Shown: one piece after another, positions 35,803 through 44,015 of the stretch | Layout of the letters: each line of letters opens with the position of its first letter | Numbering within the stretch: position 1 is the stretch's first letter | Origin: Archangium violaceum | GTDB lineage: Bacteria; Myxococcota; Myxococcia; Myxococcales; Myxococcaceae | Reading direction: 5' to 3' | DNA: 64,000 bases | Assembly (NCBI RefSeq): GCF_016859125.1 | Contig: NZ_CP069338.1 | Location: 9,613,501 to 9,677,500 of the forward strand | The notes under the pieces: generated by a model | Database searches by the model: none | The model's input: the letters and a program-made list of their open reading frames with translations, nothing else | What the model was told of the DNA's origin: nothing | Program-made: the position numbers and the translations under genes

Positions 35803-38800
35803 CTACCGGCGCTCGACAGGTGCCGCGATGAGGCGCAACGCGGCCTGGTAGGCAGTGTCGCAAACGTCTTCCTCATCGTCTTCCTGCAGGAGTCGGAGCA
35901 ATCGCTGGAGCACGCGCTCGTTGCGATGGGTTGGCTCCAACCGTCCGAGGAGCTCCGCGGCCCTGCTGCGCACCTGCCCGGTGAGCTCGCCGTCGTGCCA
36001 GGGCTGGATGCCGTAATCGAGTGCGCTCATCGCACAGTCGATGGCCTTCTTGCTCGCTTCCCGGTCACGCGCATTGAGCAGGCTCTCGGCCATGTCCAGG
36101 CGTTCACTCCAAGCCCCTTCATCACGAAGATCGTCGAGCAGGCCAAGCAGGGCCGGCTTCGCGTGGGGCGGCGGTCCTCCGGGAATGGCCATCAGTGCCA
36201 TCGCGGCGCCCTGGCGCGTCTCCCACTCCGGGTGACGCACCCACTCCAACAAACGCCTCAACAAATGTTCATCGTGGTGAGCTTCGAGGGCGACAACCCG
36301 GGCGACGGAGCGACGAACCTGCTCAGGCAGATCTTCTTGGGATGAGTAGCCGACAGCTCCCAGCCAGGGAATGAAGGATTCTACTGGAACATCCTCCGCA
36401 CGACTCTTCTCCGAGAGAGTCATCACCGTTGCAGCTCGCACCGTCCAGACCTTGTCGTTGAGTCGAGCGAGGAGGGCCTCTCGTACGGCTCCGTCGCTGC
36501 CCACCACGGCTCCCAATGCCCGGACCGCCGCTGCACGCACCCACTCGTTATTGTCGTCGAGTTGAGCGAGGAGGGCCTTTCGTACGGATCCGTCACTGTC
36601 AACCACGGCCCCCAGCGCCTCGGCTGCCGCTCGACGCAAAAACCCGTGCTCGTCGGCGAGCCGAGCGAGGAGGACCTGACGCACGGACCCGTCACTGCCC
36701 GCAGCGGTGCCCAGTACCTCGACTGCCACTTGAATCACACCGAGCTCCCTCTCGTCGAGCAAAGCGAAAAGGGCCTGCTGCACGGCCTTGTCGCTGCCCG
36801 CCACGGCTTCCAGCGCCTTGGCTGCCGCTTGACGCACAAACCCGTCCTCGTCGTTGAGCCGGGAGAGGAGGGCCTGACGCACGGCTCCGTCGCTGCCCAC
36901 CACGGCTCCCAGCGCCTGGACTGCCGCTCTCCTCACCTTCTCGTGCTTGTCGGTGAGTCGAGCAAGGAGGGCCTGACGCACGGTTCCATCGCTGCCCGCC
37001 ACGGCTGCTTCCAGCGCCTTGGCTGCCGCGCTACGCACGTCGGAGGTCTCGTCATCGAGTCGAGCAAGGAGGGCTTCCCGTACGGCTCCGTCGCTGCCCG
37101 CCACGGCTCCCAGCGCCTCGGCCGCCACTTCACGCATCCACCAGTGCTCGTCGGCGAGTCGATCGAGGAGGGCCTGACGTATGGCGCCGTCGCTGCCCAC
37201 CACGGCTCCCAACGCCTCGACCGCCGCTTCACACACATCGGGGTCCTCGTCGTCGAGCCGCTCGAGGAGGGCCTGACGCACGGCTCCGTCGCTGCCCACC
37301 ACGGCTCCCAACGCCTCGACCGCCGCTTCACGTATCTGCCAGTGCTCATCGTCGAGCCGCTCGAGGAGGGCCTGGCGCACGGATCCGTCGCTGCCTACCA
37401 TGGCACCCAGCACCCGAACCGACGCGCTACGCACCTCCCAGCGCTCGCCGCCAAGCCGGGAGAGGAGTGCCTGTCGCACGGCTTCGTCGCTTCCCACCTG
37501 GGTTCCCAACGTCTCGGACACCGCGCGACGCACCTCTCCCTGCTCATCGTCGAGCACAGAGAGAAGGGCCTGACGCACGGCTCCGTCGCTGCCCGCCACG
37601 GCTCCCAGCGCCTCGGCCGCCACTCGACGCACACCGTAGTTCTCGTCATCGAGCATAGAGAGGAGGGCTTGCCGCACGGCTTCGTCGCTGCCCACCGCAG
37701 TGCTCAGCGCCAGGGCCGCCACTTCACGCACATGAGGGACCTCGTCGTCGAGCCGAGCGAGGAGGGCTTGCCGCACGGCTTCGCTGCTGCCCGCCACGGC
37801 GCCCAGCGCCTCGGCCGCCGCTCTACGCACGAGCCAGTCCTCGTCGGTGAGCCGGGAGAGGAGGGCATCCCGCACGGATTCGTCGTTGCCCACACTGGCA
37901 CTCAGCGCATCGACCACTGCTTCACGCACATCGGAGTCCTCGTCAGCGAGCCGGGCGAGGAGGGCCTGTCGCACGAATTCGTCGCTGCCCGCCATGGCCC
38001 CCAGCGCACAGGCTGCTGAGCTGCGCACCGGCCAGTTCTCGTCAGTGAGTCGGGAGAGGAGGGCCTGCCGCACGGACTCATCGCGGTCCGCCAGGGCCCC
38101 CAGGGCCTCGGCCGCTGCTTCACGCACATGAGGGAGCTCATCGGCGAGCCGAGAAAAGAAGGCCTGACGCACGGCTTCGTCGCTGCTCACCATGGCGCTC
38201 AGCGCCTGGATCATCGCGCTCCCCACATCGAATTCCTTGTCGGCGAGCCGAGCGAGAAAGGCATCCCGCACGGCTTCGCTGCTGCCCGCCACGCGTCCCA
38301 GCGCCCAGACCACGGATGGAGGCCCGCCCGGGCTGTCGTCATCGATCCGGGGGAGGAGAGCCTGCAGCACGGCTTCGTCGCTGCCCGCCATGGGACCCAG
38401 CACATCCACCGCCACGATCCACTTCCTGCCGCCCTCTCTCTCCAGCCACTCGAGCAGCTTTCCGCGAAGCTCCGCGGGAATCTCTCCGGGGGGCACCTTC
38501 GCCAGTGCTCGAGAGGTTTCCGATGTATGTGCTTGCTCCTCAATCCAGGCGAGGAACGCCTCCTTTGCCGGTTCATGTCCCAGCCGCATCAACTGAGCCA
38601 TTCCCGCCAGTGCTCGTTGGCGGACCGAAGGCACCCGAGCCATTCGCAAGGGCTCGAGTCGAGCCATCATGTCGCTCAGCCTCTTCTTGGAGCGCGTGAC
38701 GTCCTCCTCGAGCACCGCTATCGCCAGGAACAAATCCCGGTGGAGCACCTCCTCGTGCTCACTGCCCGCTCCCAGGATTCTCCCCAGCAGGTCATCGACC

Positions 38801-40239
38801 TCTTCTTCCCGGCCCTCGATGACTCCCAACTGGCCCGCACACAGCAAGAGCGGCTCATGCCAGCGCGGGTCATGCAGGTGGGGCCGGAGGAGCTCCCACC
38901 GGTTCTCCGGGGACTCACGCGCCAGGGCCCGCCCCACGAAGTACTCCTGGAAGGTGAGGTGCAGGAAGCCATGGGCATCGTGGCCCCTCTCTCCGAGCAG
39001 GCCGGCGATATCCCGCATCTCCTGGTGACGCAGTACCTTCACCAGGTCGCTCTGTCGCGCCGTCCCGCTGGGCCGGTGGCGCTGAAGCCACAGCGCCAGG
39101 TCCATCAAGTGCTGGTGGGCCACATCGGGTTGGACGCGCTCGGCCCAATGCTCCAGCAGCATGCGCACGTAGCGCGCGTAGAGCTCTATCCGCCGGGCCG
39201 GCAACCGACCCTCCTGCCGCCGCAACTGTGCCAGCATCGTCAGGAGGAGGGGATTGGAGGCCAGGTGCGCCACGCCTGGCTTCTCCTGCACGTCCTCCAG
39301 CAAGGCCTGCGCTTCCTGTCGCGCACGTTGCAGCACCCCCTCCGAGCGCTCGCCACCCGAGGCCAGCACCTCGAAAGCCTCGCACCACCTGTGCGCGAAC
39401 CGCTCTATCTCCTCCGGCCCGAAATCCAGCACCATGTAGTGCGGCACTCCGCCCGGAAGCCGGACCTCCCGGTACCCGATGAATCGGCTGGTGAGCACGA
39501 AGCGGTTACCTCGGCCCTCCCACTTTTGAAGCAGGCCGCTGACTTGTTGGGCCACGCGCCGCCGCGTCGTCAGCTCCAGCACCTCGTCCAAGCCATCGAG
39601 CAGGACCAGGGCCCGGCCTTCCTCCAGGGCCTGGTGGAACAGCGGCTCCAGGCCACGCAGGTGGCTCCAGCGCGCCCAGTAGATAGCGAGGAACTGCTCG
39701 AGCGTGGCGGTGTCGTCCGTGCGTCTGAGGTGCTCGTCATACGCGGCGAGCGGGACGAAGAGGGGGAGGCGTCCCTTCCGCGTCCCACCCGTCTGCTCCG
39801 GCCCGATGGCGCGCAGGGCCAGGTAATGGAGGAGCGTCGTCTTGCCAGAGCCCGGGTCTCCCAGCAGGACCATGACGGGCTCGGCCAGCTCCACCTGCGT
39901 GGCATCGAGGCTCCGGCGTTGGAGGCGTGTCTGTTCGCCGCGTGCCTCTTCCCGCCAGCGCCGGTAGCGCAAGCTGTCCAGCTCCCGGTCCTGCTCCTCT
40001 TCCAGGCGTCCCTGCAGCTTTGCTTCGTGAAGGAGCCTGCGCTCGGCGGCGCTGAGGTCATCCACCACCTCGGGAACCTCGGCCAGGACCTTCAGCCCGA
40101 CGTACACTTCCTCGAGCGGCAGGCTCACGGGCTGGCCTGTATGCGTGAGACCCTTGAAGGTCAGGTGCTCGAACGCACCCCTCACCGTCTTCCGGTAGAG
40201 CGCTTCCACTTCCGCCAGCCCCGCCTCGGAGTTCGCCAT
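35803..40239 (-). CDS. NACHT NTPase with C-terminal HEAT-like repeat array (NLR-like)
   Basis: 1478 residues, STAND-class P-loop NTPase. A short N-terminal helical region (1-115) has no recognisable effector. NACHT domain: Walker A GDPGSGKTT (127-135), Walker B LVLLDGLDEVL (211-221), sensor-like FVLTSRFIGYREV, and a helical part ending FLHLTFQEYFVGRALA. After an intermediate helical region (about 440-610) come twenty HEAT-like units of 33 residues (one of 34), then about 260 further helical residues. Bacterial NACHT proteins with sensor repeats can be anti-phage; that role is inferred by family. The ATG at 40239 is chosen over an in-frame start at 40305; neither has a strong ribosome site. 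Confidence 0.92.
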   Translation of the reverse strand: MANSEAGLAEVEALYRKTVRGAFEHLTFKGLTHTGQPVSLPLEEVYVGLKVLAEVPEVVDDLSAAERRLLHEAKLQGRLEEEQDRELDSLRYRRWREEARGEQTRLQRRSLDATQVELAEPVMVLLGDPGSGKTTLLHYLALRAIGPEQTGGTRKGRLPLFVPLAAYDEHLRRTDDTATLEQFLAIYWARWSHLRGLEPLFHQALEEGRALVLLDGLDEVLELTTRRRVAQQVSGLLQKWEGRGNRFVLTSRFIGYREVRLPGGVPHYMVLDFGPEEIERFAHRWCEAFEVLASGGERSEGVLQRARQEAQALLEDVQEKPGVAHLASNPLLLTMLAQLRRQEGRLPARRIELYARYVRMLLEHWAERVQPDVAHQHLMDLALWLQRHRPSGTARQSDLVKVLRHQEMRDIAGLLGERGHDAHGFLHLTFQEYFVGRALARESPENRWELLRPHLHDPRWHEPLLLCAGQLGVIEGREEEVDDLLGRILGAGSEHEEVLHRDLFLAIAVLEEDVTRSKKRLSDMMARLEPLRMARVPSVRQRALAGMAQLMRLGHEPAKEAFLAWIEEQAHTSETSRALAKVPPGEIPAELRGKLLEWLEREGGRKWIVAVDVLGPMAGSDEAVLQALLPRIDDDSPGGPPSVVWALGRVAGSSEAVRDAFLARLADKEFDVGSAMIQALSAMVSSDEAVRQAFFSRLADELPHVREAAAEALGALADRDESVRQALLSRLTDENWPVRSSAACALGAMAGSDEFVRQALLARLADEDSDVREAVVDALSASVGNDESVRDALLSRLTDEDWLVRRAAAEALGAVAGSSEAVRQALLARLDDEVPHVREVAALALSTAVGSDEAVRQALLSMLDDENYGVRRVAAEALGAVAGSDGAVRQALLSVLDDEQGEVRRAVSETLGTQVGSDEAVRQALLSRLGGERWEVRSASVRVLGAMVGSDGSVRQALLERLDDEHWQIREAAVEALGAVVGSDGAVRQALLERLDDEDPDVCEAAVEALGAVVGSDGAIRQALLDRLADEHWWMREVAAEALGAVAGSDGAVREALLARLDDETSDVRSAAAKALEAAVAGSDGTVRQALLARLTDKHEKVRRAAVQALGAVVGSDGAVRQALLSRLNDEDGFVRQAAAKALEAVAGSDKAVQQALFALLDERELGVIQVAVEVLGTAAGSDGSVRQVLLARLADEHGFLRRAAAEALGAVVDSDGSVRKALLAQLDDNNEWVRAAAVRALGAVVGSDGAVREALLARLNDKVWTVRAATVMTLSEKSRAEDVPVESFIPWLGAVGYSSQEDLPEQVRRSVARVVALEAHHDEHLLRRLLEWVRHPEWETRQGAAMALMAIPGGPPPHAKPALLGLLDDLRDEGAWSERLDMAESLLNARDREASKKAIDCAMSALDYGIQPWHDGELTGQVRSRAAELLGRLEPTHRNERVLQRLLRLLQEDDEEDVCDTAYQAALRLIAAPVERR
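36403..38385 (-). repeat. Twenty tandem 33-codon HEAT-like repeats
   Basis: Each unit follows GSDxxVRQALLxRLxDExxxVRxAAxEALGAVx. The framework is nearly constant while unit residues 17-20 vary strongly (NWP, DSD, DWL, VPH, NYG, QGE, RWE, HWQ, DPD, HWW, TSD, HEK, DGF and others). Unit 14 has one extra Ala. At DNA level it is a 99-bp tandem array, prone to recombination. Confidence 0.92.
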
Positions 40240-40489
40240 GGCCGCGGACTCTAGTCGCCGGGGCGAATCGTGCGGACGCCATCCGCGCCGTTGGCGTGTG
40301 AACATCTCCAGGCGCTCGGCGGGGAATAGGGCAGGGGACCCGGCGGTCTCGCGGATGAAGGGACCGCGTTACGGACCGACCGAGGGGCTGTCCGGCAAAA
40401 GGGGAGATGAGGCGCGCTCGACGTCGGGCCTGGGGGAGAGCCGACGGAGCCGCGCCTGGCTGGGGGTGATCCGCGAGGAACGGATCAGG

Positions 40490-40681
40490 CTACGGCTGCG
40501 ACTTGTGCTTGTAGAAGAGGACCAGCGTGTAGCAGTGGAACTCGTTGTCGCTGGACTGGCACACGACCCGGTCGACGATCTCCAGATCCGAGTTGCTCCT
40601 GATCCAGCGGGTCACGTTCTCACCCAGCTCTTCCCGCTCCTTCGCCTTCGTCGCGGAGAACACCTTCACGCCCGTGAACAT
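40490..40681 (-). CDS. Small protein, function unknown
   Basis: 63 residues beginning MFTGVKVFSATKAKER, alpha/beta in appearance: a strand, a charged helix (REELGENVTRWIRSN), then two strands (LEIVDRVVCQSS, HCYTLVLFY). No signal peptide. AAGGAG sits 6 nt before the ATG, so it is very likely translated. The fold pattern resembles small dodecin- or RHH-sized proteins, but I recognise no family. It lies upstream of, and on the same strand as, the NACHT gene, 250 nt away; a functional link is not shown. Confidence 0.7.
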   Translation of the reverse strand: MFTGVKVFSATKAKEREELGENVTRWIRSNSDLEIVDRVVCQSSDNEFHCYTLVLFYKHKSQP

Positions 40682-40744
40682 CTGCCACTCCTTGCGCTGT
40701 GTTTTTTTCGTACTGAGTGTGAGGAAGGTTATCGCGCGCTATTC

Positions 40745-40769
40745 ACAGGTGTCAAAAAAGCTTACCTGT
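40745..40769. promoter_or_regulatory. Inverted repeat in the divergent region between two small genes
   Basis: ACAGGT (40745-40750) and ACCTGT (40764-40769) flank an A-rich centre (TCAAAAAAGCTT). It lies between the divergent starts at 40681 and 40884 and may be a shared operator. Confidence 0.35.
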
Positions 40770-40883
40770 AGGCGCCAGGGAGGGGCCGGGGCTTCCCGCC
40801 CGGGGGGGCGTGCCTAGATTTCAGAGGTCGCTGGATCTGGCGCCCGGGGGAGGGGCCCTCGGGGTGGGGATGGGCGAAGGGGG

Positions 40884-41165
40884 ATGGCCGTGGACGTGAA
40901 GACCAAAAAGGACCTGGCGGTGGACTTCATCAACGAGATCCGGACGATGGATCCCGCCGCGCTGAACGCGCTGATCGTCAAGGAAGCGGGCGAGGACCTG
41001 GCCCAGTTCTTCCTCAACTACAGCGCCAACCTCATCTCCAAGGATCCGTCCCGGGTGCTGGAGAACACCTCGTCGCTGATGCTGATGGGCTACCTCATCC
41101 GCACCCACGAGGAGAAGAACACCCAGACGAAGCAGACGGGCCTCCAGGGGTACGCGTTCGCCTGA
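40884..41165 (+). CDS. Small helical protein, function unknown
   Basis: 93 residues starting MAVDVKTKKDLAVDFINEIR, predicted all-alpha: helices around DPAALNALIVKEAGEDLAQFF and SRVLENTSSLMLMGYLIRTHEE. No membrane span or Cys. GAAGGGGG directly precedes the ATG; a GTG six bases later is an alternative. It is followed 65 nt downstream by the PHP-domain gene on the same strand, so the two may form an operon. No family recognised. Confidence 0.7.
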   Translation: MAVDVKTKKDLAVDFINEIRTMDPAALNALIVKEAGEDLAQFFLNYSANLISKDPSRVLENTSSLMLMGYLIRTHEEKNTQTKQTGLQGYAFA

Positions 41166-41230
41166 TTGTGGGCGGGGTGGTGCGCCGAGACTCGACAGCT
41201 CCCACGGGAGCCTGTTAGGGAGCGGCGCAC

Positions 41231-41983
41231 ATGCTCATCGATCTGCACGCGCATTCCTACCTCTCGAAGGATTGCGACCTGGATCCGCGCGCGGTCCTGG
41301 ACCGTGCCGCGCTGTTCGGTCTGGACGGCGTGGCCTTCACCGAAACCAATACCCAGGACGGCTGTGACGAACTCTTCGAGATCGGCGCGAAGTCCAAGGT
41401 GAAGGTCTTCGTCGGTCTGGAGCTCATCACCGACCGGGGACAGTACCTGTGCTTCTTCCCGAAGCCGGAGCTGGCGCCCGAGCCGGTGCAGATGTGGGGC
41501 AGCAACCGCGAGAAGCCCTGGAGCGCCGCCGAGTGCCTGCCGAAGGTGCGCTCACTGGGCGCGGCCATCGTGGCGGCGCGCCCGTACGATCGGGACACGC
41601 CCAACCCGGCCATGGACTATGTCCGCACGCTGGGCGGGGTGCTGTGCGCCGTCGAGGGCTACAACGCCCGGGTGAAGCAGACGTCGAACGACCTGGCCGT
41701 GGAGGCCGCGGAGGCGCTCAAGCTGCCGTGCACCGGTGGCAGCGACGCCCGGGGCTCCCTGGACGAGGTGGGCTATGGCGCCACCTTCTTCAAGAATCCC
41801 ATCCAGACGCAGGCGCAGTTGGTGGCCGCGCTGCTGGCCGGGGACTTCTACCCCGTCATGGCCGGCGAGCTGCCCCGGCTCACCCGTCCGGGCGAGGCCC
41901 AGGCCGCTCGCGGGGGTGGTGGCAAGCGCCGCGGGGGTGGTGGCGGCGGTGGTGGCGGCGGTGGTGGACGGCGCCGCCGCTAG
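41231..41983 (+). CDS. PHP-domain metal-dependent phosphoesterase-like protein
   Basis: 250 residues. The PHP metal site is visible: DLHAHSYLS (His6, His8), FTETNTQDG, VGLEL (Glu near 64), and GGSDAR near the end of the domain; the family hydrolyses phosphoesters such as histidinol phosphate or nucleotides. After about residue 220 a tail of Gly and Arg/Lys follows (RGGGGKRRG, then twelve Gly and RRRR), resembling RNA-binding RGG tails and not part of the PHP fold. AGGGAG lies 8 nt before the ATG. Substrate unknown. Confidence 0.88.
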   Translation: MLIDLHAHSYLSKDCDLDPRAVLDRAALFGLDGVAFTETNTQDGCDELFEIGAKSKVKVFVGLELITDRGQYLCFFPKPELAPEPVQMWGSNREKPWSAAECLPKVRSLGAAIVAARPYDRDTPNPAMDYVRTLGGVLCAVEGYNARVKQTSNDLAVEAAEALKLPCTGGSDARGSLDEVGYGATFFKNPIQTQAQLVAALLAGDFYPVMAGELPRLTRPGEAQAARGGGGKRRGGGGGGGGGGGGRRRR

Positions 41984-41990
41984 AGGCCGA

Positions 41991-42014
41991 CCCTCTCCCG
42001 CGAGGGGAGAGGGG
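41991..42014. repeat. CCCTCTCCC-type intergenic hairpin repeat, copy A
   Basis: CCCTCTCCC-GCG-AGGGGAGAGGG between convergent stops of the PHP and lipoprotein genes. Shares its stem with copies at 48943-48977 and 52515-52546; here it probably also serves as a terminator. Confidence 0.65.
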
Positions 42015-42027
42015 ACCTTCGTGTTTC

Positions 42028-42768
42028 CTACTTCGACTCGGCGGGCGTGCCTTCGTCGACCCGGGTCACCAGTCCGTCGGTGATGAACACCCGGCGCTTG
42101 CCGCCCGGGTACACCCACTCCTGGTGGACCTGCTGCCCGTCCAGCGTGCGGCGGATGCTCTCCGGCGCGCCCCAGGACATCTCCACCGCCGCCTCCGGCA
42201 TGTACTCCAGCACCTTCTTCTGCCGGAGGGCGTCCTGGAAACGCGACTGGAACTTGGAGATCCGCGGCGCCGGATCCTGCGTCAGCAGGTGCCGATCCAG
42301 CTCGGTCAGCACCTCCTCCTTCGTCTTGAGCTGCGGCGGGAGCACGAGGATCACCGGAGGCCCCGGCGGCGCGCCCTTCACGTCCAGGTACACCCAGGGC
42401 TGAGTGCGCGGGGAGTACAGCACCCGCTCCGCCATCACCCACGCGGTGGGGAACTCCACCTTCAGCACGCGCACCTTCGTGCCCGCGGGCATCAGCGCCT
42501 GCACCGGGCCGGGGTTGATGGGGTTGCCCTTGGTGTCGTTGAGCAGCCGCACCTCCTCCGGCGGGTAGGGCGTCAGCAGCCGCTTCGACGAGTCCCCGAA
42601 GAACGGGGTGATGTAGCTGGAGGCCTTCAGGTAGCGCTCCGAGGACGGGCCGGTGGTCAGATCATGCTGGAGCTTCGTCCGATCCTCCGCGCTGAGCAGG
42701 GTCTGGCTCGCGCAGCCGGTGGCCAGGGCCAGGGGGACGAGGGCGAGCAGGGCGAGTAGTCGTTTCAC
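42028..42768 (-). CDS. Lipoprotein, function unknown
   Basis: 246 residues from the GTG at 42768 (GAGG 5 nt upstream), starting KRLLALLALVPL with lipobox ATGC. The open frame extends further 5' only as an overlap with the next gene. The mature protein has PPEEVRLLNDTKGNPINPG, TKVRVLKVEFPTAWVMAERV and EWVYPGGKRRVFITDG; the last part resembles small SmpA/OmlA-like C-terminal beta motifs. Last gene of a five-gene minus-strand cluster, 11 nt after the membrane-protein gene. Envelope role inferred; no family recognised. Confidence 0.85.
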   Translation of the reverse strand: MKRLLALLALVPLALATGCASQTLLSAEDRTKLQHDLTTGPSSERYLKASSYITPFFGDSSKRLLTPYPPEEVRLLNDTKGNPINPGPVQALMPAGTKVRVLKVEFPTAWVMAERVLYSPRTQPWVYLDVKGAPPGPPVILVLPPQLKTKEEVLTELDRHLLTQDPAPRISKFQSRFQDALRQKKVLEYMPEAAVEMSWGAPESIRRTLDGQQVHQEWVYPGGKRRVFITDGLVTRVDEGTPAESK

Positions 42769-42779
42769 GGAAACCTCGA

Positions 42780-43370
42780 TCAGAAGGTGAAGGCGAAGGC
42801 GCGGGTGGTGGTGGGCGGGGCGTCGCGTCCGCGCGAGACGTCCGCCACCTCCACCGCCCTCTGGCGTGTCTGCTCCACGAGGCGCGGCCCACCCGCCTTG
42901 CCCAGCGCGTCGATGCCCTGGATGACGTGCGAGACGAGCAGCGCGAGGCCTCCCAGCCCCCAGAACCAACCGCCCACGGCGAACCTGAAGACGCTGCTGA
43001 CGACGATGATGGCCAGGTCCACCACCAGGAACAGGATGAAGCCGTCGCGATCCCTCGCGATCAGGTGGCCCGTGCCGAAGCCGATGATCAGCCCCAGCAC
43101 GAGCGCGAGGACCTGGCGCGTCTCCGCGTCCACGCCGCCGCCGGTGTCCAGGGGCAGGGGAGCGTCCATGAGGCCGAAGCGCATCGCGTCCGTGAGGCGG
43201 AGCGGTGGCGTCTCGGAGGGCTTGAAGGTGGCCGCCAGGTCCAGCCCCTCGAGCAGCCGCGCGTGGCGGCCTTCCATGGAGCGGGCGAAGGACACCGTCG
43301 GATCGGCGGCGGGGGCCGACTCGACGGGGGTGACGGCGAACAATGACGCGAGCAGCAGGGGAACCAACAT
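42780..43370 (-). CDS. Membrane protein, function unknown
   Basis: 196 residues with an N-terminal signal-like helix (LVPLLLASLFAVTP) and a hydrophobic core of two or three further spans (VLALVLGLIIGFGTGHLIA, FILFLVVDLAIIVVSSVF, WGLGGLALLVSHVIQGID). Arg/Thr-rich C-terminus. It precedes the lipoprotein gene by 11 nt, so both likely serve the same envelope function. No conserved family recognised. Confidence 0.8.
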   Translation of the reverse strand: MLVPLLLASLFAVTPVESAPAADPTVSFARSMEGRHARLLEGLDLAATFKPSETPPLRLTDAMRFGLMDAPLPLDTGGGVDAETRQVLALVLGLIIGFGTGHLIARDRDGFILFLVVDLAIIVVSSVFRFAVGGWFWGLGGLALLVSHVIQGIDALGKAGGPRLVEQTRQRAVEVADVSRGRDAPPTTTRAFAFTF

Positions 43371-43416
43371 GCGGGCACACCTCGGCTTGACTACGCGGGA
43401 GGGGCCCTTCCTTAGC

Positions 43417-43620
43417 TCAGCGGGGGCTCGGCGTCAGCGGTGCGTTGTCGCGTTCACGCTGCCTCTGCACGCCACAGCCCTTCAATGGCGGACAGATGGG
43501 ACCCCGGCCTTCGGGATCCGGAACGAGCAGGAAACGGCCCAGGCCCCGGGCGTCGATCAGCTCCGGATGGCCACAGAGCACGCAATGGCGAGGTGGGCGC
43601 TTGGAGGGAGGGAATGGCAC
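43417..43620 (-). CDS. Putative small zinc-ribbon-like protein
   Basis: 67 residues with HCVLCGHPELID near the start and ICPPLKGCG later, a Cys-x2-Cys ... Cys-x6-Cys arrangement that could bind zinc. GTG start at 43620 without a clear ribosome site. Position in line with the fmdB-like and membrane-protein genes (gaps of 48 and 46 nt) supports it as part of the same transcript. Reality of the gene is moderately supported only. Confidence 0.5.
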   Translation of the reverse strand: MPFPPSKRPPRHCVLCGHPELIDARGLGRFLLVPDPEGRGPICPPLKGCGVQRQRERDNAPLTPSPR

Positions 43621-43668
43621 GGAGGCCAGTTTCCCCCCGCTCCAGGGTCCACGCGACTTTTCAGCCGC

Positions 43669-43998
43669 TCAGCTCTTGGCGCCGGAGGCGGCCGCCGCCG
43701 GGGCGCTCGACGTGCTGGAGGCGCTCGACCCCGAGTCCGACGAGCTACTGCTGGAACTGGAAGAGGAAGAAGAGGAGGACGAGCTGCTGCTGGAGGAGCT
43801 CCCGTCCTTCTTCGTCGAGCTGTACAGGTCCGAATACCAGCCGCCGCCCTTGAGGACGAAGCTGGAGCGGCTGACGACCTTGCTGAGCGAGCCCTGGGCG
43901 CCGCACGCGGTGCAGGCCTCCGGCGTCGGGTCGCTCACCTTCTGCAGGACATCGATCATCTTTCCACAGGACTTGCAGGCGTACTCGTAGATGGGCAT
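43669..43998 (-). CDS. FmdB-family zinc-ribbon protein with poly-Ser tail
   Basis: 109 residues. The first 50 are a classic FmdB/CxxC_CXXC_SSSS ribbon: MPIYEYACKSCGKMID ... CTACGAQG, four Cys binding one zinc, followed by SKVVSRSSFVLKGGGWY. The rest is a low-complexity tail with a run of 21 Ser and then Ser/Ala. FmdB proteins are putative regulators of amidase/formamidase genes, but in most bacteria their role is unknown. Starts 17 nt after the 44016 gene. Confidence 0.92.
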   Translation of the reverse strand: MPIYEYACKSCGKMIDVLQKVSDPTPEACTACGAQGSLSKVVSRSSFVLKGGGWYSDLYSSTKKDGSSSSSSSSSSSSSSSSSSSSSDSGSSASSTSSAPAAAASGAKS

Positions 43999-44015
43999 GG
44001 CTGAGCCTCTTCCTT

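Noticed and set aside
36562-38019. 485-codon repetitive plus-strand frame within the HEAT array
   Set aside because: Reverse reading of the 99-bp repeats; the minus-strand frame has clear NACHT and HEAT features.
36403-38385. CRISPR-like or satellite array
   Set aside because: 99-bp units are in-frame coding repeats with no short spacer/repeat alternation and no cas genes.
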